This document shows, one piece after another, positions 9,527 to 19,050 of a stretch of DNA of 64,000 bases. Origin of the DNA: Parashewanella curva (GTDB lineage Bacteria; Pseudomonadota; Gammaproteobacteria; Enterobacterales; Shewanellaceae); assembly GCF_003675895.1 (NCBI RefSeq), contig NZ_ML014756.1, forward strand, positions 62,001 through 126,000, read 5' to 3'. The first letter of the stretch is position 1; each line of letters begins with the position of its first letter. A model generated the notes under the pieces. It was not told where the DNA came from, did not search any database, and was given only the letters and a program-made list of their open reading frames with translations. The position numbers and the translations under genes are program-made.

Positions 9527-10717
9527 CTAGAGTACCTTTGCTATAGATTGAGCTAAGTAATCAACATTGGTTTCAGTAATGCCTGCAATGCTGATGCGAC
9601 TAGAACCAACCATGTAAACACTGTAATCACTTTTTAGTTGTTCCACTTGTTGTGGATTTACGCCTAAGAAAGAGAACATGCCTTTTTGTGCAGTGATAAA
9701 ACTGAAATCTCGATTAACATTTAATCCGTGAAGCGCATTTACCAGTAATTGACGATTACCGTTGATTCGATCACGCATGTGCTTTAATTCGTCTAACCAT
9801 TGTTGCTTCAGTTCTGCTGAACCTAGAATGGTTTCTACAATAGCTGCGCCGTGAGCAGGGGGCATGGAGTATAAACAGCGTACAACATAAAGCAGAACAG
9901 AAAAGGCGGTATCCGCTTTAGTAGAAGTGCTACCAATGATTGAACAAGAACCGATACGTTCACGGTATAAGCCAAAGTTCTTAGAGCAAGAACTGCAAAG
10001 AATCATATTTTCAACAGTAGCGGCCATTTTACGAACGCCGTAGGCATCAGCGTCTTCATCAATGCCAAATCCTTGATAAGCCATATCAATCAGTGGTGTG
10101 AAGCCTTTGTTTTTTGCTAGCTCTGCAATGATGTCCCATTGCGCGGGTGTTAAGTCCATACCACTTGGGTTGTGGCAACACGCATGAAGTAAAACAACGT
10201 CATCAGCACTTACTTGCTCAAGGCGGGCTACCATTTCGTCAAATTTGAGTGACTTATTGTCATAATCATAATATGGGTAGGTTTTTACAGTGATGCCTGC
10301 TGCTTCAAATAATCCAGTATGGTTAGCCCAAGTTGGATCGCTTACCCATAGAACGGCATCATTATTACAACGTTTTATAAAATCAGCTGCTACACGAAGT
10401 GCACCTGTTCCACCAGGAGTCGAAACAGTACGAATACGGTTTGCTAATAATGCAGGATGATCTGAACCGAAACATAGTTCAGTAATTAAAGTATTAAAAT
10501 CAGCTGAACCTGTTGGCCCTATGTATACTTTGGTATCTTCGGTTGCAAAACGATGTTTCTCGGCGGCTTTTACACAATCAAGGATAGGGGTATGTCCTTG
10601 TGGATCTTTATAAACCCCAACACCCAAATCAACTTTGTTTGGATTGGTGTCTTGTCGATATTGATTTAGAAGTCCTAAAATTGGATCTGCGGGCATAGCG
10701 GTTAAGCGATCTAACAT
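9527..10717 (-). CDS. aspC: Aspartate / aromatic amino acid aminotransferase
   Basis: PLP-dependent class I aminotransferase interconverting aspartate or aromatic amino acids with their 2-oxo acids. The 396-aa protein matches the AspC/TyrB group from its first residues (DPILGLLNQYRQD, VDLGVGVYKD). The substrate loop HACCHNPSGMDLT and the PLP lysine in SSCSKNFGLYRERIG are present, as is the C-terminal SRISIAGIT arginine. Which substrate dominates cannot be told from sequence; tyrB is an equally fair name. It sits between serC and aroA, as in Shewanella, divergent from aroA, in keeping with a role in aromatic amino acid supply. A good terminator follows. Confidence 0.9.
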   Translation of the reverse strand: MLDRLTAMPADPILGLLNQYRQDTNPNKVDLGVGVYKDPQGHTPILDCVKAAEKHRFATEDTKVYIGPTGSADFNTLITELCFGSDHPALLANRIRTVSTPGGTGALRVAADFIKRCNNDAVLWVSDPTWANHTGLFEAAGITVKTYPYYDYDNKSLKFDEMVARLEQVSADDVVLLHACCHNPSGMDLTPAQWDIIAELAKNKGFTPLIDMAYQGFGIDEDADAYGVRKMAATVENMILCSSCSKNFGLYRERIGSCSIIGSTSTKADTAFSVLLYVVRCLYSMPPAHGAAIVETILGSAELKQQWLDELKHMRDRINGNRQLLVNALHGLNVNRDFSFITAQKGMFSFLGVNPQQVEQLKSDYSVYMVGSSRISIAGITETNVDYLAQSIAKVL

Positions 10718-10868
10718 CTTATATCTACCTTTTTGTTTTATCTTATAACTTATTGCAATTAAGTGAGACTATCACAAATTGAAGGGTTAGGGAGAATAAC
10801 AGTTGCAGAAAATTTATGTATGCGCCATTCTGTATATCCCTAATCTGTATGCTAATTACATTCATAAG

Positions 10869-12152
10869 ATGCAACAACTCACTTTGCCTCATTTTGCTAA
10901 ATTTAATGGTGAAATAAATATTCCTGGTTCAAAAAGCATTTCCAATCGTGCCTTGTTATTGGCTTCCCTGGCTGCAGGTACAACGACCCTTAATAACTTG
11001 TTAGATTCAGATGATATCCGACATATGTTATCGGCGCTTAAGCAGTTGGGCATTCGATACGAGTTAAGCGAAGATAAAACCCAATGTGTGGTTCATGGCA
11101 ACAATGGCCCATTCATAAGCTACAAATTGCAGTCATTATTTTTGGGTAATGCTGGAACAGCTATGCGCCCCCTATGTGCAGCATTAACTTTAGGCTTTGG
11201 TGAATATGAGTTAACGGGTGAGCCTCGAATGGAGGAACGCCCTATCGAAGATTTAGTCGATGCACTCGCACAGCTTGGGGCTGAAATTAGCTATCAAAAA
11301 CAGTCTGGCTATCCGCCAGTTCTGGTAAAAGGGACAGGTCTGTCTGGTGGTGATGTTAGTATCTCAGGCAAATTGTCTAGCCAATTTTTAACTGCTTTAT
11401 TGATGGTGGCTCCGTTAGCTAAGGATAACGTAACAATTAGCGTTGATGGCGATTTGGTTTCAAAGCCATACATTGACATAACTATTAAGCTAATGGAACG
11501 TTTTGGTGTGTTGGTCGTGAATCATAACTATCAACGTTTTGAAATTAAGTCAGGGCAACAGTATCAATCTCCAGGAAACTTTTTAGTAGAGGGTGATGCT
11601 TCATCCGCTTCTTATTTTCTTGCTGCTGGTGCCATCAATGGTGGTCAAGTTAAAGTTACTGGCATTGGAAAAAACAGTATTCAAGGTGATATTCAGTTTG
11701 CTGATGCTCTTGCTGCTATGGGCGCTAACATAGAGTGGGGCGATGATTATATTATTTCATCTAAAGCTGAACTCTCTGCTATTGATATGGATATGAATCA
11801 TATTCCAGATGCTGCTATGACATTGGCTGTTGCCGCAATATTTGCTAAAGGCACAACTAAGCTTAAAAATATCTATAACTGGCGTATCAAAGAGACAGAC
11901 CGATTGGCTGCCATGGCAACGGAATTAAAAAAGGTTGGGGCTACAGTTGTAGAGCATAATGATGCTATTGAAGTTACGGCTCCTCATCAGTTAACCCATG
12001 CCACCATTGATACATACAATGACCATCGTGTGGCTATGTGTTTTTCTCTGCTTTCAGCGTCAGCAGTAGGGGTGACCATTAATGATCCGGAGTGTACATC
12101 AAAAACTTTCCCTAACTATTTCGAAGCCTTATCTCAAATAGGCCAAGAGTAA
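10869..12152 (+). CDS. aroA: 3-phosphoshikimate 1-carboxyvinyltransferase (EPSP synthase)
   Basis: Transfers the enolpyruvyl group of PEP to shikimate-3-phosphate, the sixth shikimate step. Starting at the ATG at 10869 gives 427 aa, the same as E. coli AroA, and an N-terminus (MQQLTLPHF) that aligns. The frame is open 22 codons further upstream to a TTG at 10803, but that extension has no family counterpart. Signatures seen: [27 protein letters not shown] (PEP-binding), [10 protein letters not shown], and [11 protein letters not shown] near the end. The class I glyphosate-sensitive type NAGTAMRP is present. It is followed by cmk and rpsA, as in many gammaproteobacteria, after a 246-bp gap. 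Confidence 0.95.
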   Translation: MQQLTLPHFAKFNGEINIPGSKSISNRALLLASLAAGTTTLNNLLDSDDIRHMLSALKQLGIRYELSEDKTQCVVHGNNGPFISYKLQSLFLGNAGTAMRPLCAALTLGFGEYELTGEPRMEERPIEDLVDALAQLGAEISYQKQSGYPPVLVKGTGLSGGDVSISGKLSSQFLTALLMVAPLAKDNVTISVDGDLVSKPYIDITIKLMERFGVLVVNHNYQRFEIKSGQQYQSPGNFLVEGDASSASYFLAAGAINGGQVKVTGIGKNSIQGDIQFADALAAMGANIEWGDDYIISSKAELSAIDMDMNHIPDAAMTLAVAAIFAKGTTKLKNIYNWRIKETDRLAAMATELKKVGATVVEHNDAIEVTAPHQLTHATIDTYNDHRVAMCFSLLSASAVGVTINDPECTSKTFPNYFEALSQIGQE

Positions 12153-12294
12153 GCTCTAAAATGCCGTACTGATAATTTTCTGCTCTTGTAGTCAATAAAT
12201 TTGTACGGCTTCATTCCTATTCATTTTTCCTATTCATTTATTTCAGCGGTCACGAATATCTGAAAAACAATCGGATTTTTGAATTTAGCTGGTG

Positions 12295-12374
12295 TACAAT
12301 GCCGCCGCTTATTTTCATTAGCACCCATAAAATTATTTTTCGGCTGGGCTTTAACAGCCTAATAGGTGCTTTTA
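12295..12374 (+). promoter_or_regulatory. Possible cmk promoter and structured leader
   Basis: TACAAT at 12295-12300 could be a -10, but no good -35 is seen. The putative leader holds AGCACC (12320-12325) pairing with GGTGCT (12365-12370), enclosing an inner GGCTG/CAGCC hairpin (12342-12346 / 12355-12359), followed by TTT. This two-stem fold ends about 25 nt before the cmk start and could act as an attenuator or an mRNA-stability structure. Confidence 0.4.
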
Positions 12375-12398
12375 GGGAATGTTTATTTTGGAGGAATT

Positions 12399-13091
12399 AT
12401 GTCTGAACGGACTCCAGTAGTAACAGTTGATGGCCCAAGCGGAGCTGGAAAAGGGACAATATGTCATTTACTGGCTCAAAAACTCGGATTTCATTTATTA
12501 GATAGTGGTGCTATTTATCGAGTATTGGCATTAGCTTCGATTCATCATGATGTTGAACTTGATAACGAAGAAGCGATTAGTTTGTTAGCCGCACATCTCG
12601 ATGTACAGTTTCTTGCAGGCAATGAAAACGACAACATCAAAGTGGTTTTAGAAGGCGAAGATGTAACGCGAGACATTCGCACTCAAGAATGCTCTGATGC
12701 CGCGTCAAAAATTGCTGCATTCCCTAGAGTTAGAGAAGCATTATTACGACGTCAAAGAGCTTTTGAGGCAGAACCGGGGCTAATCGCTGATGGTCGTGAT
12801 ATGGGAACCGTGGTTTTCCCTGAAGCGCCAGTAAAGATTTTTTTAACAGCATCGGCTGAAGAACGTGCAGAGCGTAGGTATAATCAGTTGCAGGACAAGG
12901 GCTTCGATGTTAAAATCGACCGCCTTTTGGCTGAAATCATTGAGCGAGATGAACGTGATATGAATCGGCTCGTTGCACCGCTGAAACCAGCGGATGATGC
13001 ATTAGTCGTTGATACGACAGGAATTAATATTGAAGGTGTGTTGGATATTGTTATCACGCACATCGAGAAAAATTTATCGAATCTTGATTAA
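12399..13091 (+). CDS. cmk: Cytidylate kinase
   Basis: Phosphorylates CMP and dCMP with ATP. The protein (230 aa from this start) has the P-loop [10 protein letters not shown] near residues 11-20, the CMP-binding LLDSGAIYR motif, the [18 protein letters not shown] block and the lid region with RRYNQL. The frame opens 33 bp further upstream at a TTG, but ATG 12399 has a strong GGAGG at 12390-12394 and matches the family start (VVTVDGPSG). It lies 101 bp before rpsA, an arrangement conserved in gammaproteobacteria, where cmk transcription can continue into rpsA. Confidence 0.95.
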   Translation: MSERTPVVTVDGPSGAGKGTICHLLAQKLGFHLLDSGAIYRVLALASIHHDVELDNEEAISLLAAHLDVQFLAGNENDNIKVVLEGEDVTRDIRTQECSDAASKIAAFPRVREALLRRQRAFEAEPGLIADGRDMGTVVFPEAPVKIFLTASAEERAERRYNQLQDKGFDVKIDRLLAEIIERDERDMNRLVAPLKPADDALVVDTTGINIEGVLDIVITHIEKNLSNLD

Positions 13092-13109
13092 TTTCGAGAT
13101 TGATAGGCG

Positions 13110-13186
13110 TTCACCACAAGGATGATGGTGAAATTATTTAACTGACTCTACGTTTAGGAATGAATGTAGTTTATTACTTAAAGTAA
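13110..13186 (+). promoter_or_regulatory. rpsA 5' leader with GGA-loop hairpins (S1 autocontrol)
   Basis: Two hairpins show GGA in the loop. TTCACCA/TGGTGAA (13110-13116 / 13126-13132) encloses CAAGGATGA, and CTACGTT/AATGTAG (13148-13154 / 13163-13169) encloses TAGGAATG. A small TTAC/GTAA hairpin (13173-13185) follows before the ATG at 13193. No normal Shine-Dalgarno stands before that ATG. This is the known architecture of gammaproteobacterial rpsA leaders, where S1 protein represses its own translation. Confidence 0.75.
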
Positions 13187-13192
13187 ATTAAC

Positions 13193-14860
13193 ATGACTGA
13201 ATCTTTTGCTGATCTGTTTGAACAATCCCTAGAACAACTAGAATTCCGCCCAGGCTCTATTGTACGTGGTACTGTAGTAGCTATCGAAAACGGCATGGTA
13301 CTAGTTGACGCTGGTCTTAAATCTGAAAGCCCAATCCCTGCTGATCAATTCAAGAACGCTGCTGGCGAACTTGAAATCAACGTTGGTGATGAAGTAGACG
13401 TTGCTCTTGACTCTGTTGAAGATGGCTTCGGTGAGACTCAACTTTCTCGTGAAAAAGCTAAGCGCCACGAAGCTTGGATTGTTCTTGAAAAAGCATATGA
13501 AGACGCTGAGACTGTTATCGGTGTTATCAATGGTAAGGTTAAAGGCGGTTTCACTGTTGAATTAAACGGTATCCGTGCATTCTTACCTGGTTCTCTAGTT
13601 GACGTTCGTCCAGTTCGTGACACTGCTCACCTAGAAAACAAAGAGTTAGAATTCAAAGTAATCAAGCTAGACCAAAAGCGTAACAACGTTGTTGTTTCTC
13701 GTCGTGCTGTTATCGAGTCTGAAAGCAGTGCAGAGCGTGATGCGCTTCTTGAGAACCTACAAGAAGGTCAAGCTGTTAAAGGTATCGTTAAGAACCTTAC
13801 TGACTACGGTGCATTCGTTGATCTTGGTGGTGTTGATGGTCTTCTACATATCACTGATATGGCTTGGAAGCGCGTTAAGCACCCATCTGAAATCGTTAAT
13901 GTTGGTGACGAAATCAACGTTAAAGTTCTTAAGTACGATCGTGAGCGTACCCGCGTATCACTAGGTCTTAAGCAACTAGGCGAAGACCCATGGTTAGCAA
14001 TCAGCAAGCGTTACCCAGAGAACACTCGTCTGAGTGGTCGTGTAACTAACTTGACTGATTATGGTTGTTTCGTTGAAATCGAAGAAGGCGTTGAAGGTCT
14101 TGTTCACGTTTCTGAAATGGATTGGACTAACAAGAACATCCACCCATCTAAAGTTGTTAACTTAGGTGACGAAGTTGAAGTTCTAGTTCTAGACATTGAC
14201 GAAGAACGTCGTCGTATCTCTCTAGGTCTTAAACAATGTAAGACTAACCCATGGGATGATTTCGCTTCTCGTTATAACAAGGGCGACAAAGTTTCTGGTA
14301 AGATCAAGTCTATCACTGACTTTGGTATCTTCATCGGTCTTGATGGTGGCATCGACGGTCTTGTTCACCTATCTGACATTTCTTGGACTGGTACTGGCGA
14401 AGAAGCTGTATCTGAGTACAAGAAAGGTGACGAAATCAACGCAGTTGTTCTTTCAGTTGACCCAGAGCGTGAGCGTATCAGCTTAGGCGTTAAGCAAACT
14501 GAAGACGATCCATTCAACGCTTACTTGGCTGACAAGAAGAAAGGTACTATTGTTAATGGTACTGTTGCAGCAGTTGACGCTAAAGGTGTTACTGTTGAGT
14601 TGGCTGACTCAGTTGAAGGTTACATCCGCGTTGCTGATATCTCTCGTGAGCGCATCGAAGACGCATCTACTGTATTTGCAGAAGGTGACGCTGTAGAAGC
14701 TAAGTTCATGGGTGTAGATCGTAAGAACCGCACTATCAGCCTGTCTATCAAAGCGAAAGACGAAGCTGAAGAGAAAGAAGCACTAGCATCTGTTAACAAG
14801 AAAGATGACGCTGTTATCAGTAATGCTATGGCAGAAGCGTTTAAAGCTGCTCGTAAGTAA
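13193..14860 (+). CDS. rpsA: 30S ribosomal protein S1
   Basis: Binds mRNA on the small ribosomal subunit and helps initiation on structured messages. The 555-aa length is standard. Six S1 (OB-fold) domains can be traced; domains 3-6 show the repeated pattern V-x-G-x-V-x-x-[IL]-T-D-[YF]-G-x-F-V, e.g. [40 protein letters not shown] and [20 protein letters not shown]. The N-terminal [15 protein letters not shown] binds the ribosome through S2. Codon use is strongly biased (CTA/CTT Leu, GTT Val, CGT Arg), as expected for a highly expressed gene. It is preceded by GGA-loop hairpins and no clear Shine-Dalgarno, and followed by ihfB. Confidence 0.98.
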   Translation: MTESFADLFEQSLEQLEFRPGSIVRGTVVAIENGMVLVDAGLKSESPIPADQFKNAAGELEINVGDEVDVALDSVEDGFGETQLSREKAKRHEAWIVLEKAYEDAETVIGVINGKVKGGFTVELNGIRAFLPGSLVDVRPVRDTAHLENKELEFKVIKLDQKRNNVVVSRRAVIESESSAERDALLENLQEGQAVKGIVKNLTDYGAFVDLGGVDGLLHITDMAWKRVKHPSEIVNVGDEINVKVLKYDRERTRVSLGLKQLGEDPWLAISKRYPENTRLSGRVTNLTDYGCFVEIEEGVEGLVHVSEMDWTNKNIHPSKVVNLGDEVEVLVLDIDEERRRISLGLKQCKTNPWDDFASRYNKGDKVSGKIKSITDFGIFIGLDGGIDGLVHLSDISWTGTGEEAVSEYKKGDEINAVVLSVDPERERISLGVKQTEDDPFNAYLADKKKGTIVNGTVAAVDAKGVTVELADSVEGYIRVADISRERIEDASTVFAEGDAVEAKFMGVDRKNRTISLSIKAKDEAEEKEALASVNKKDDAVISNAMAEAFKAARK

Positions 14861-14870
14861 TCATTGATAT

Positions 14871-14894
14871 AAAGGTGCTTTAATTAGCACCTTT
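14871..14894 (+). terminator. Hairpin after rpsA (terminator or processing site)
   Basis: AAAGGTGCT-TTAATT-AGCACCTTT is a perfect 9-bp stem 10 bp after the rpsA stop. The sequence after it (GATGGTTTA) has little T, so termination may be partial, letting some transcription reach ihfB. Confidence 0.55.
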
Positions 14895-14934
14895 GATGGT
14901 TTATAAGTTTGGCTGAAAAAAGAGGATAGCTAGG

Positions 14935-15222
14935 ATGACTAAATCCGAACTAATCGCAAAACTCGCTGCTAAAAATCCACAATTATCAGCGAAAGAAGTT
15001 GAGAATGCTGTAAAAGAGATGCTGGAGCAAATGGCTTCAACATTAGAATCTGGTGACCGTATAGAGATCCGTGGATTCGGAAGCTTTTCACTTCACTATC
15101 GTGCGCCGCGTGTTGGTCGTAACCCTAAAACTGGAACCTCAGTGGATCTAGAAGGTAAGTATGTGCCACATTTTAAGCCAGGCAAAGAATTACGAGAACG
15201 TGTTGACGCAGTCAATTCGTGA
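14935..15222 (+). CDS. ihfB: Integration host factor subunit beta
   Basis: Forms the IHF heterodimer with IhfA, a nucleoid protein that bends DNA sharply at specific sites. The 95-aa protein has the HU/IHF fold: helical [20 protein letters not shown] at the start, the [17 protein letters not shown] strand region, and the DNA-intercalating arm [17 protein letters not shown] containing the Pro of the intercalation tip. [11 protein letters not shown] closes it. The order rpsA-ihfB-lapA is conserved in gammaproteobacteria. Ribosome binding probably uses GGAT about 10 nt upstream. A strong terminator follows. Confidence 0.96.
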   Translation: MTKSELIAKLAAKNPQLSAKEVENAVKEMLEQMASTLESGDRIEIRGFGSFSLHYRAPRVGRNPKTGTSVDLEGKYVPHFKPGKELRERVDAVNS

Positions 15223-15234
15223 TCTGACTTGATT

Positions 15235-15261
15235 AAAAAGCCTCCTTTGGGAGGCTTTTTT
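15235..15261 (+). terminator. Intrinsic terminator of ihfB
   Basis: AAAAAGCCTCC-TTTG-GGAGGCTTTTTT, a perfect stem with a T run, 12 bp after the stop. Confidence 0.92.
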
Positions 15262-15384
15262 GTATCTAAAGCTAGCCTAAAATTAATATTTCGCAGATAA
15301 TCAGAACTCGTACTGATTTCAATGACTAAACGAACAACTTTGTTGTTATCGAAAGCAGTATTACTGAATTATATGGAGATTAAT

Positions 15385-15660
15385 GTGAAATCATTTTTCA
15401 TTACAATTGTCGTTGCAACAATCTTCTTTTTAGCTTTTATTTTCGGCGCACGTAACGAACAGATGGTGACCATCAGCTATTTTGTTGCTCAAGGTGAATA
15501 TCGACTTCCAATTGTATTAGCCTCAGTTTTTCTTGTTGGATTTATGCTTAGTTGGTTATGTGCGGCTTATCAAATTATAAAACTAAAGGTTGCTTTAAGA
15601 CAGGCAAATAAAAAGCTAGCTGCCATAGACCAAAAAGCCACTAGCGAAGTAGATCAATAA
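15385..15660 (+). CDS. lapA: Lipopolysaccharide assembly protein A
   Basis: Small inner-membrane partner of LapB in control of LPS synthesis through LpxC turnover. The GTG start at 15385 gives 91 aa and is preceded by GGAG at 15375-15378 with 6-nt spacing. An in-frame ATG at 15373 and an ATG at 15322 are upstream but lack a good ribosome site, and the longer forms do not match the family. Two membrane helices are seen (about 3-22 and 43-64), separated by the family block GARNEQMVTISYFVAQGEYRL cut here to GEYRLP, followed by a coiled tail (KVALRQANKKLAAI). lapB starts 1 bp after its stop, so the pair is one operon. Confidence 0.88.
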   Translation: MKSFFITIVVATIFFLAFIFGARNEQMVTISYFVAQGEYRLPIVLASVFLVGFMLSWLCAAYQIIKLKVALRQANKKLAAIDQKATSEVDQ

Positions 15661-15661
15661 T

Positions 15662-16822
15662 ATGCTTGAGATATTGTTCTTGTTATTGCCATTGGCTGCA
15701 AGTTACGGCTGGTATATGGGGCGGAGGAGTATGCGCCACCAGCAACAAAATAAACAGCGTAAGCTTAGCAAAGAATATTTTTCAGGCTTAAATTTTATTC
15801 TGTCTAACGAATCTGACAAAGCGGTTGATTTTTTTATCGACATGCTCGATGTTGATGATGAAACCATTGAAACCCACCTTTCTCTTGGAGCTTTATTCCG
15901 TAAACGTGGTGAAGTAGACCGAGCCATTCGCATTCATCAAAACCTAATTTCTCGTCCTAGTTTAGCTTCTGAACAACTAGAAATGGCAATGTCAGAACTC
16001 GGTAAAGATTACATGGCGGCTGGCTTTTATGATCGAGCTGAAGAAATCTTTTTAAGTTTGTTACAACAGTCAGATGATACTCAAGAAGCTGAAGCTCAAC
16101 TTATATCGATCTACCAAACAATTAAAGATTGGCGTAAAGCAATTAAAGTGATCAACAGCATGAATCGGTCTAGTCGAAATGAGTACCTAGAACGTCAAGC
16201 TCACTATTATTGTCAACTTAGTGATGAAACTGATGACCCTGCAAAAAAAATAAAATATTTGAAGTTAGCGATCAAACAAGACGCAAAATGTACAAGAGCA
16301 CTACTTGAATTAGCTAAAGTCCATGCGTCAAGAAAAGAGTATAAGCAAAGTAAAAATTACTTACTATCAATACTGAGTGCCGATATCGATTTTATAGCAG
16401 ATGCTTTAGAAGTTACTAAAGAAGTATATTTTGCCCAGTCAGATACAAATGGGTATCGAGATTTTTTACAGCAAGCAATTGAGAAAGGTGCTGGTGTTTC
16501 TGTTAACTTAGAAGTTGTACACTTATTACTTCAAAATCAATCTTTATCTGAGGCAGAACAAATCTTACTCGACTCCTTATATCAAAATCCTACGATGAAA
16601 GGATTTCAGGAGCTAATGAAGCTTTACTTAAATCAAACAAAAGATGATGCTTCAAAGGATAACTTAGCTAGATTAGAAAAACTGGTATCACAGCAAATCG
16701 CATATAGGCCGTCTTACCGCTGCAAATCATGTGGTTTTCCTGCTCATGTACTTTACTGGCATTGTCCGTCATGTAAGTCCTGGGGGAAAATTACTCGCAT
16801 AAAAGGTATTGATGGCGAATAA
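15662..16822 (+). CDS. lapB: Lipopolysaccharide assembly protein B (TPR, rubredoxin-like tail)
   Basis: Membrane-anchored adaptor that controls LpxC degradation by FtsH and so LPS level. The 386-aa protein has an N-terminal helix ([19 protein letters not shown]), a run of TPR repeats over about residues 35-340, and a C-terminal rubredoxin-type metal knuckle: CKSCG and CPSCK, four cysteines near residues 357-375. All four metal ligands are present. It follows lapA by 1 bp. pyrF starts inside or just past its 3' end. Length and layout match E. coli LapB (YciM, 389 aa). Confidence 0.95.
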   Translation: MLEILFLLLPLAASYGWYMGRRSMRHQQQNKQRKLSKEYFSGLNFILSNESDKAVDFFIDMLDVDDETIETHLSLGALFRKRGEVDRAIRIHQNLISRPSLASEQLEMAMSELGKDYMAAGFYDRAEEIFLSLLQQSDDTQEAEAQLISIYQTIKDWRKAIKVINSMNRSSRNEYLERQAHYYCQLSDETDDPAKKIKYLKLAIKQDAKCTRALLELAKVHASRKEYKQSKNYLLSILSADIDFIADALEVTKEVYFAQSDTNGYRDFLQQAIEKGAGVSVNLEVVHLLLQNQSLSEAEQILLDSLYQNPTMKGFQELMKLYLNQTKDDASKDNLARLEKLVSQQIAYRPSYRCKSCGFPAHVLYWHCPSCKSWGKITRIKGIDGE

Positions 16823-16868
16823 CCGTGATCGTAATGGTTATGAAATTGAAAATAATATAGGAGAACCC

Positions 16869-17573
16869 ATGGCTGAAAAACGTATCCTTGTTGCTTTAGA
16901 CTATGACAATAAAGCACAAGCTTTTGCCCTAATTAATCAGCTTGATCCTACAATGTGCCGATTAAAAATCGGCAAAGAAATGTTTACTTTATTTGGTCCT
17001 CAATTTGTAAAGGAAGTACAAGAAAAAGGTTTTGATGTTTTCCTCGATTTAAAATTTCACGATATACCAAATACAGTGGCTAAAGCAGTCAGGGCTGCAG
17101 CTGAACTTGGTGTATGGATGGTAAATGTTCATGCAAGTGGTGGATTAGCCATGATGAAAGCGGCTAAGGACATTCTTGAACCCTATGGTGAAAAAGCACC
17201 AATGTTAATTGGTGTTACCGTTTTGACCTCAATGAGTGACGAGGAACTGCCGCTAATTGGAATCAACAAAACTGCTGACGAACAAGTGCAACACTTAGCG
17301 GCATTAGCTTATCAAGCAGGCTTAGATGGTGTTGTGTGTTCAGCACAAGAAGCTGAGTCATTAAAATCGACCTTAGGCGATGATTTTAAATTGATCACTC
17401 CGGGAATCCGCCCAATCGGTTCTGCTGTTGGTGATCAACATCGTATTATGACCCCAGAAAAAGCACTAAAAGCAGGCTCTGATTACTTAGTTATAGGTCG
17501 ACCAATTACTAAAGCGCCAGATCCACTTGAAGCCTTGACGAGCATTCATTACAGTATCAATCCAACTGAATAA
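16869..17573 (+). CDS. pyrF: Orotidine 5'-phosphate decarboxylase
   Basis: Last step of UMP synthesis: decarboxylates OMP. The protein (234 aa from this start) has the catalytic motif [12 protein letters not shown], with the Asp-Lys-Asp triad spread over DLKFHD, the VHASGG loop, and TPGIRP and VIGRPIT for phosphate binding. The frame is open to 16809, inside lapB, but ATG 16869 is preceded by AGGAGA and matches the family start (RILVALDYD). It is the third gene of lapA-lapB-pyrF, a common gammaproteobacterial order. An imperfect palindromic repeat lies 8 bp after the stop. Confidence 0.96.
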   Translation: MAEKRILVALDYDNKAQAFALINQLDPTMCRLKIGKEMFTLFGPQFVKEVQEKGFDVFLDLKFHDIPNTVAKAVRAAAELGVWMVNVHASGGLAMMKAAKDILEPYGEKAPMLIGVTVLTSMSDEELPLIGINKTADEQVQHLAALAYQAGLDGVVCSAQEAESLKSTLGDDFKLITPGIRPIGSAVGDQHRIMTPEKALKAGSDYLVIGRPITKAPDPLEALTSIHYSINPTE

Positions 17574-17580
17574 ATCTGAC

Positions 17581-17662
17581 TTGTTGTCATGCCTATGAAG
17601 GCAGGCATCCGGAGTCTTTACTAAGTCACTATACACTTGTCTACGCAGGTGTGACGATACAA
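17581..17662. repeat. Imperfect palindromic intergenic element
   Basis: The left end (TTGTTGTCATGCCTATGAAG) and the complement of the right end (TTGTATCGTCACACCTGCGT) share the pattern TTGT..GTCA..CCT. Each end also carries its own small dyad: GCCTatgaAGGC on the left and a looser CTACGCAGG on the right. This resembles the GTCAT-CCT-AAGGCAGG class of short repeats scattered between genes in many proteobacteria. It fills the gap between pyrF and yaiL. Copy number in the genome cannot be judged here. Confidence 0.55.
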
Positions 17663-17677
17663 AATAGAGAATCAACA

Positions 17678-18223
17678 ATGGCAAATGCATTACAAGAGCA
17701 GCTATTAAAAGCTGGTTTAGCCAGTAAACAAAAAGTTCGTGATGTTAAAACTCAGAAACGTAGAAATAGAAAGCAAAAAGTTGATGACGGTTCGGCAGAG
17801 TTAAAACAACAGATTGCCGAACAAAAAAAGCAACAAGCAGAAAAAGATAAAGCGTTAAATGAACAGCGTTTTGCAGAAGCATTGGAAAAAGGTCAGGTTC
17901 GATCCTTGATTACTGAGTTTACTCGAACAGCAATTTCATTACCTGCAAATGGTGAAGTGAAGTTCAATTTTACCCTCGGTACTAAAGTTCATTCAATTTA
18001 TATTGATGAACAAGTTCAGAGCCAATTACTCAGCAGTAAATTGGGTATTGTGCGTCACGAAGATAAAACTTATGTAGTGCCATTTAAATTAGCTGAGCGT
18101 GTGAATTTATTAGTACCTGAATGGTGTGGGTATTTAGCTTCAGAGGCAGATAGGGTTGAAGATACTGTAGAAGAAGATGATCCTTATGCGGATTATGTGA
18201 TACCTGATGATTTGATGTGGTAA
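17678..18223 (+). CDS. yaiL: DUF2058 family protein (YaiL-like)
   Basis: Conserved cytoplasmic protein, function not established; family members are sometimes labelled nucleoprotein or polynucleotide-associated. The protein (181 aa) begins ALQEQLLKAGLASKQKVRDV, is rich in Lys, Gln and Glu with a probable coiled coil to about residue 70, has a beta-rich middle, and ends with the family signature DDPYADYVIPDDLMW. The start at 17678 matches relatives; an in-frame upstream ATG (17651) would place 9 codons inside the palindromic repeat and is less likely. The N-terminal basic region could bind nucleic acid, which is inference only. Confidence 0.85.
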   Translation: MANALQEQLLKAGLASKQKVRDVKTQKRRNRKQKVDDGSAELKQQIAEQKKQQAEKDKALNEQRFAEALEKGQVRSLITEFTRTAISLPANGEVKFNFTLGTKVHSIYIDEQVQSQLLSSKLGIVRHEDKTYVVPFKLAERVNLLVPEWCGYLASEADRVEDTVEEDDPYADYVIPDDLMW

Positions 18224-18241
18224 TTGATTTACTTCCAAATG

Positions 18242-18270
18242 AGAAAGCCCGAGTCAATTTCGGGCTTTCT
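18242..18270. terminator. Bidirectional terminator yaiL / DUF2069 gene
   Basis: GAAAGCCCGA and TCGGGCTTTC form a perfect 10-bp stem with an 8-nt loop between convergent genes. T-tracts are short on both strands. Confidence 0.75.
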
Positions 18271-18278
18271 GAATTCAA

Positions 18279-18656
18279 TTATTCCTGATTTTTTTTCTTT
18301 TTCAATCCTAAACCTAACTCACGCCCTCTGAATCGAGCATAGTATGGGAAGCCAATAAGCAGTAATGAAATTAAAACTGTCTCGATAACAGCAAAAGTAA
18401 ACCCGTTGTCAGCTACCCATAAGTTCGTAAGAGCGTGCAGCTCATACAGACATAAAATAAAACTGGCCCACGCAAATGTATAAGGATTACCTTGAATTAT
18501 CCCTTTTAACGGAAGTAGTAACGGAATTATCCATAGTGCAGTAAATGCAAAACTATAGGTTCCTGACAAGCCAAGCTGAATAAAGTAACCACTTAAAAGC
18601 AAAACTAATGCAATATATCCAGTTCTACATAGTTGAAATAACGTTTGTGTTTGCAT
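18279..18656 (-). CDS. DUF2069 inner-membrane protein
   Basis: Conserved membrane protein of unknown function. The 125 aa contain four hydrophobic segments (about 10-29, 34-51, 60-80, 86-106) and a basic tail ending LGLGLKKKKNQE, which should be cytoplasmic by the positive-inside rule. Its start overlaps the last base of the arsC-like gene (18656), so the two are co-transcribed. DUF2069 proteins are commonly encoded beside yfgD-like genes in Shewanella and relatives. Confidence 0.8.
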   Translation of the reverse strand: MQTQTLFQLCRTGYIALVLLLSGYFIQLGLSGTYSFAFTALWIIPLLLPLKGIIQGNPYTFAWASFILCLYELHALTNLWVADNGFTFAVIETVLISLLLIGFPYYARFRGRELGLGLKKKKNQE

Positions 18657-19006
18657 TAGATGATATCCAATACGTTTTCTGGTGGTCTACCGATAACAGC
18701 CTTGTTATTGGCTAAAACAATCGGTCGCTCAATAATCTTAGGTGTAACAGTCATAGCTTCAAAAAGTAGATCGTCTGATACTGAACTGTCGGCTAAATTT
18801 TGTTGCTTGTAATCATCTTCTTTAGTTCGCATCATTTCACGAACTGAAACACCAAGTAGACTATGAATGTTTTTTAGTGTCGCAACTGTAGGTACATCTT
18901 TCAGATATTCAATAATCTCAATTTCACAATTATTTTCTTGTAGCAATGCTAATGTTTGTCGACTTTTAGAGCAGCGAGGGTTGTGAAAGATGGTTACTTT
19001 AGTCAT
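18656..19006 (-). CDS. yfgD: ArsC-family protein (YfgD-like)
   Basis: Thioredoxin-fold protein of the ArsC family. The 116-aa protein has HNPRCSKSR with the family cysteine near residue 12, the REMMRTKEDDY block, and IERPIVLANNKAVIGRPPENV at the C-terminus holding family arginines. The family name is arsenate reductase, but no arsenic genes are nearby. In E. coli the close relative yfgD lies next to bepA, as here, so arsenate reduction should not be assumed. It is encoded with the DUF2069 gene downstream, and bepA ends 44 bp upstream on the same strand. Confidence 0.85.
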   Translation of the reverse strand: MTKVTIFHNPRCSKSRQTLALLQENNCEIEIIEYLKDVPTVATLKNIHSLLGVSVREMMRTKEDDYKQQNLADSSVSDDLLFEAMTVTPKIIERPIVLANNKAVIGRPPENVLDII

Positions 19007-19050
19007 GTTATTTCCAATCTAATTATTTACAACGAATTTTAACAACAAAT

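Noticed and set aside
13689-13964. Plus-strand frame inside rpsA
   Set aside because: Out-of-frame shadow of the S1 repeats; no ribosome site.
18656-19006. Arsenic resistance function for the ArsC-family gene
   Set aside because: No arsR, arsB or related genes nearby; the YfgD subgroup next to bepA is the better explanation.
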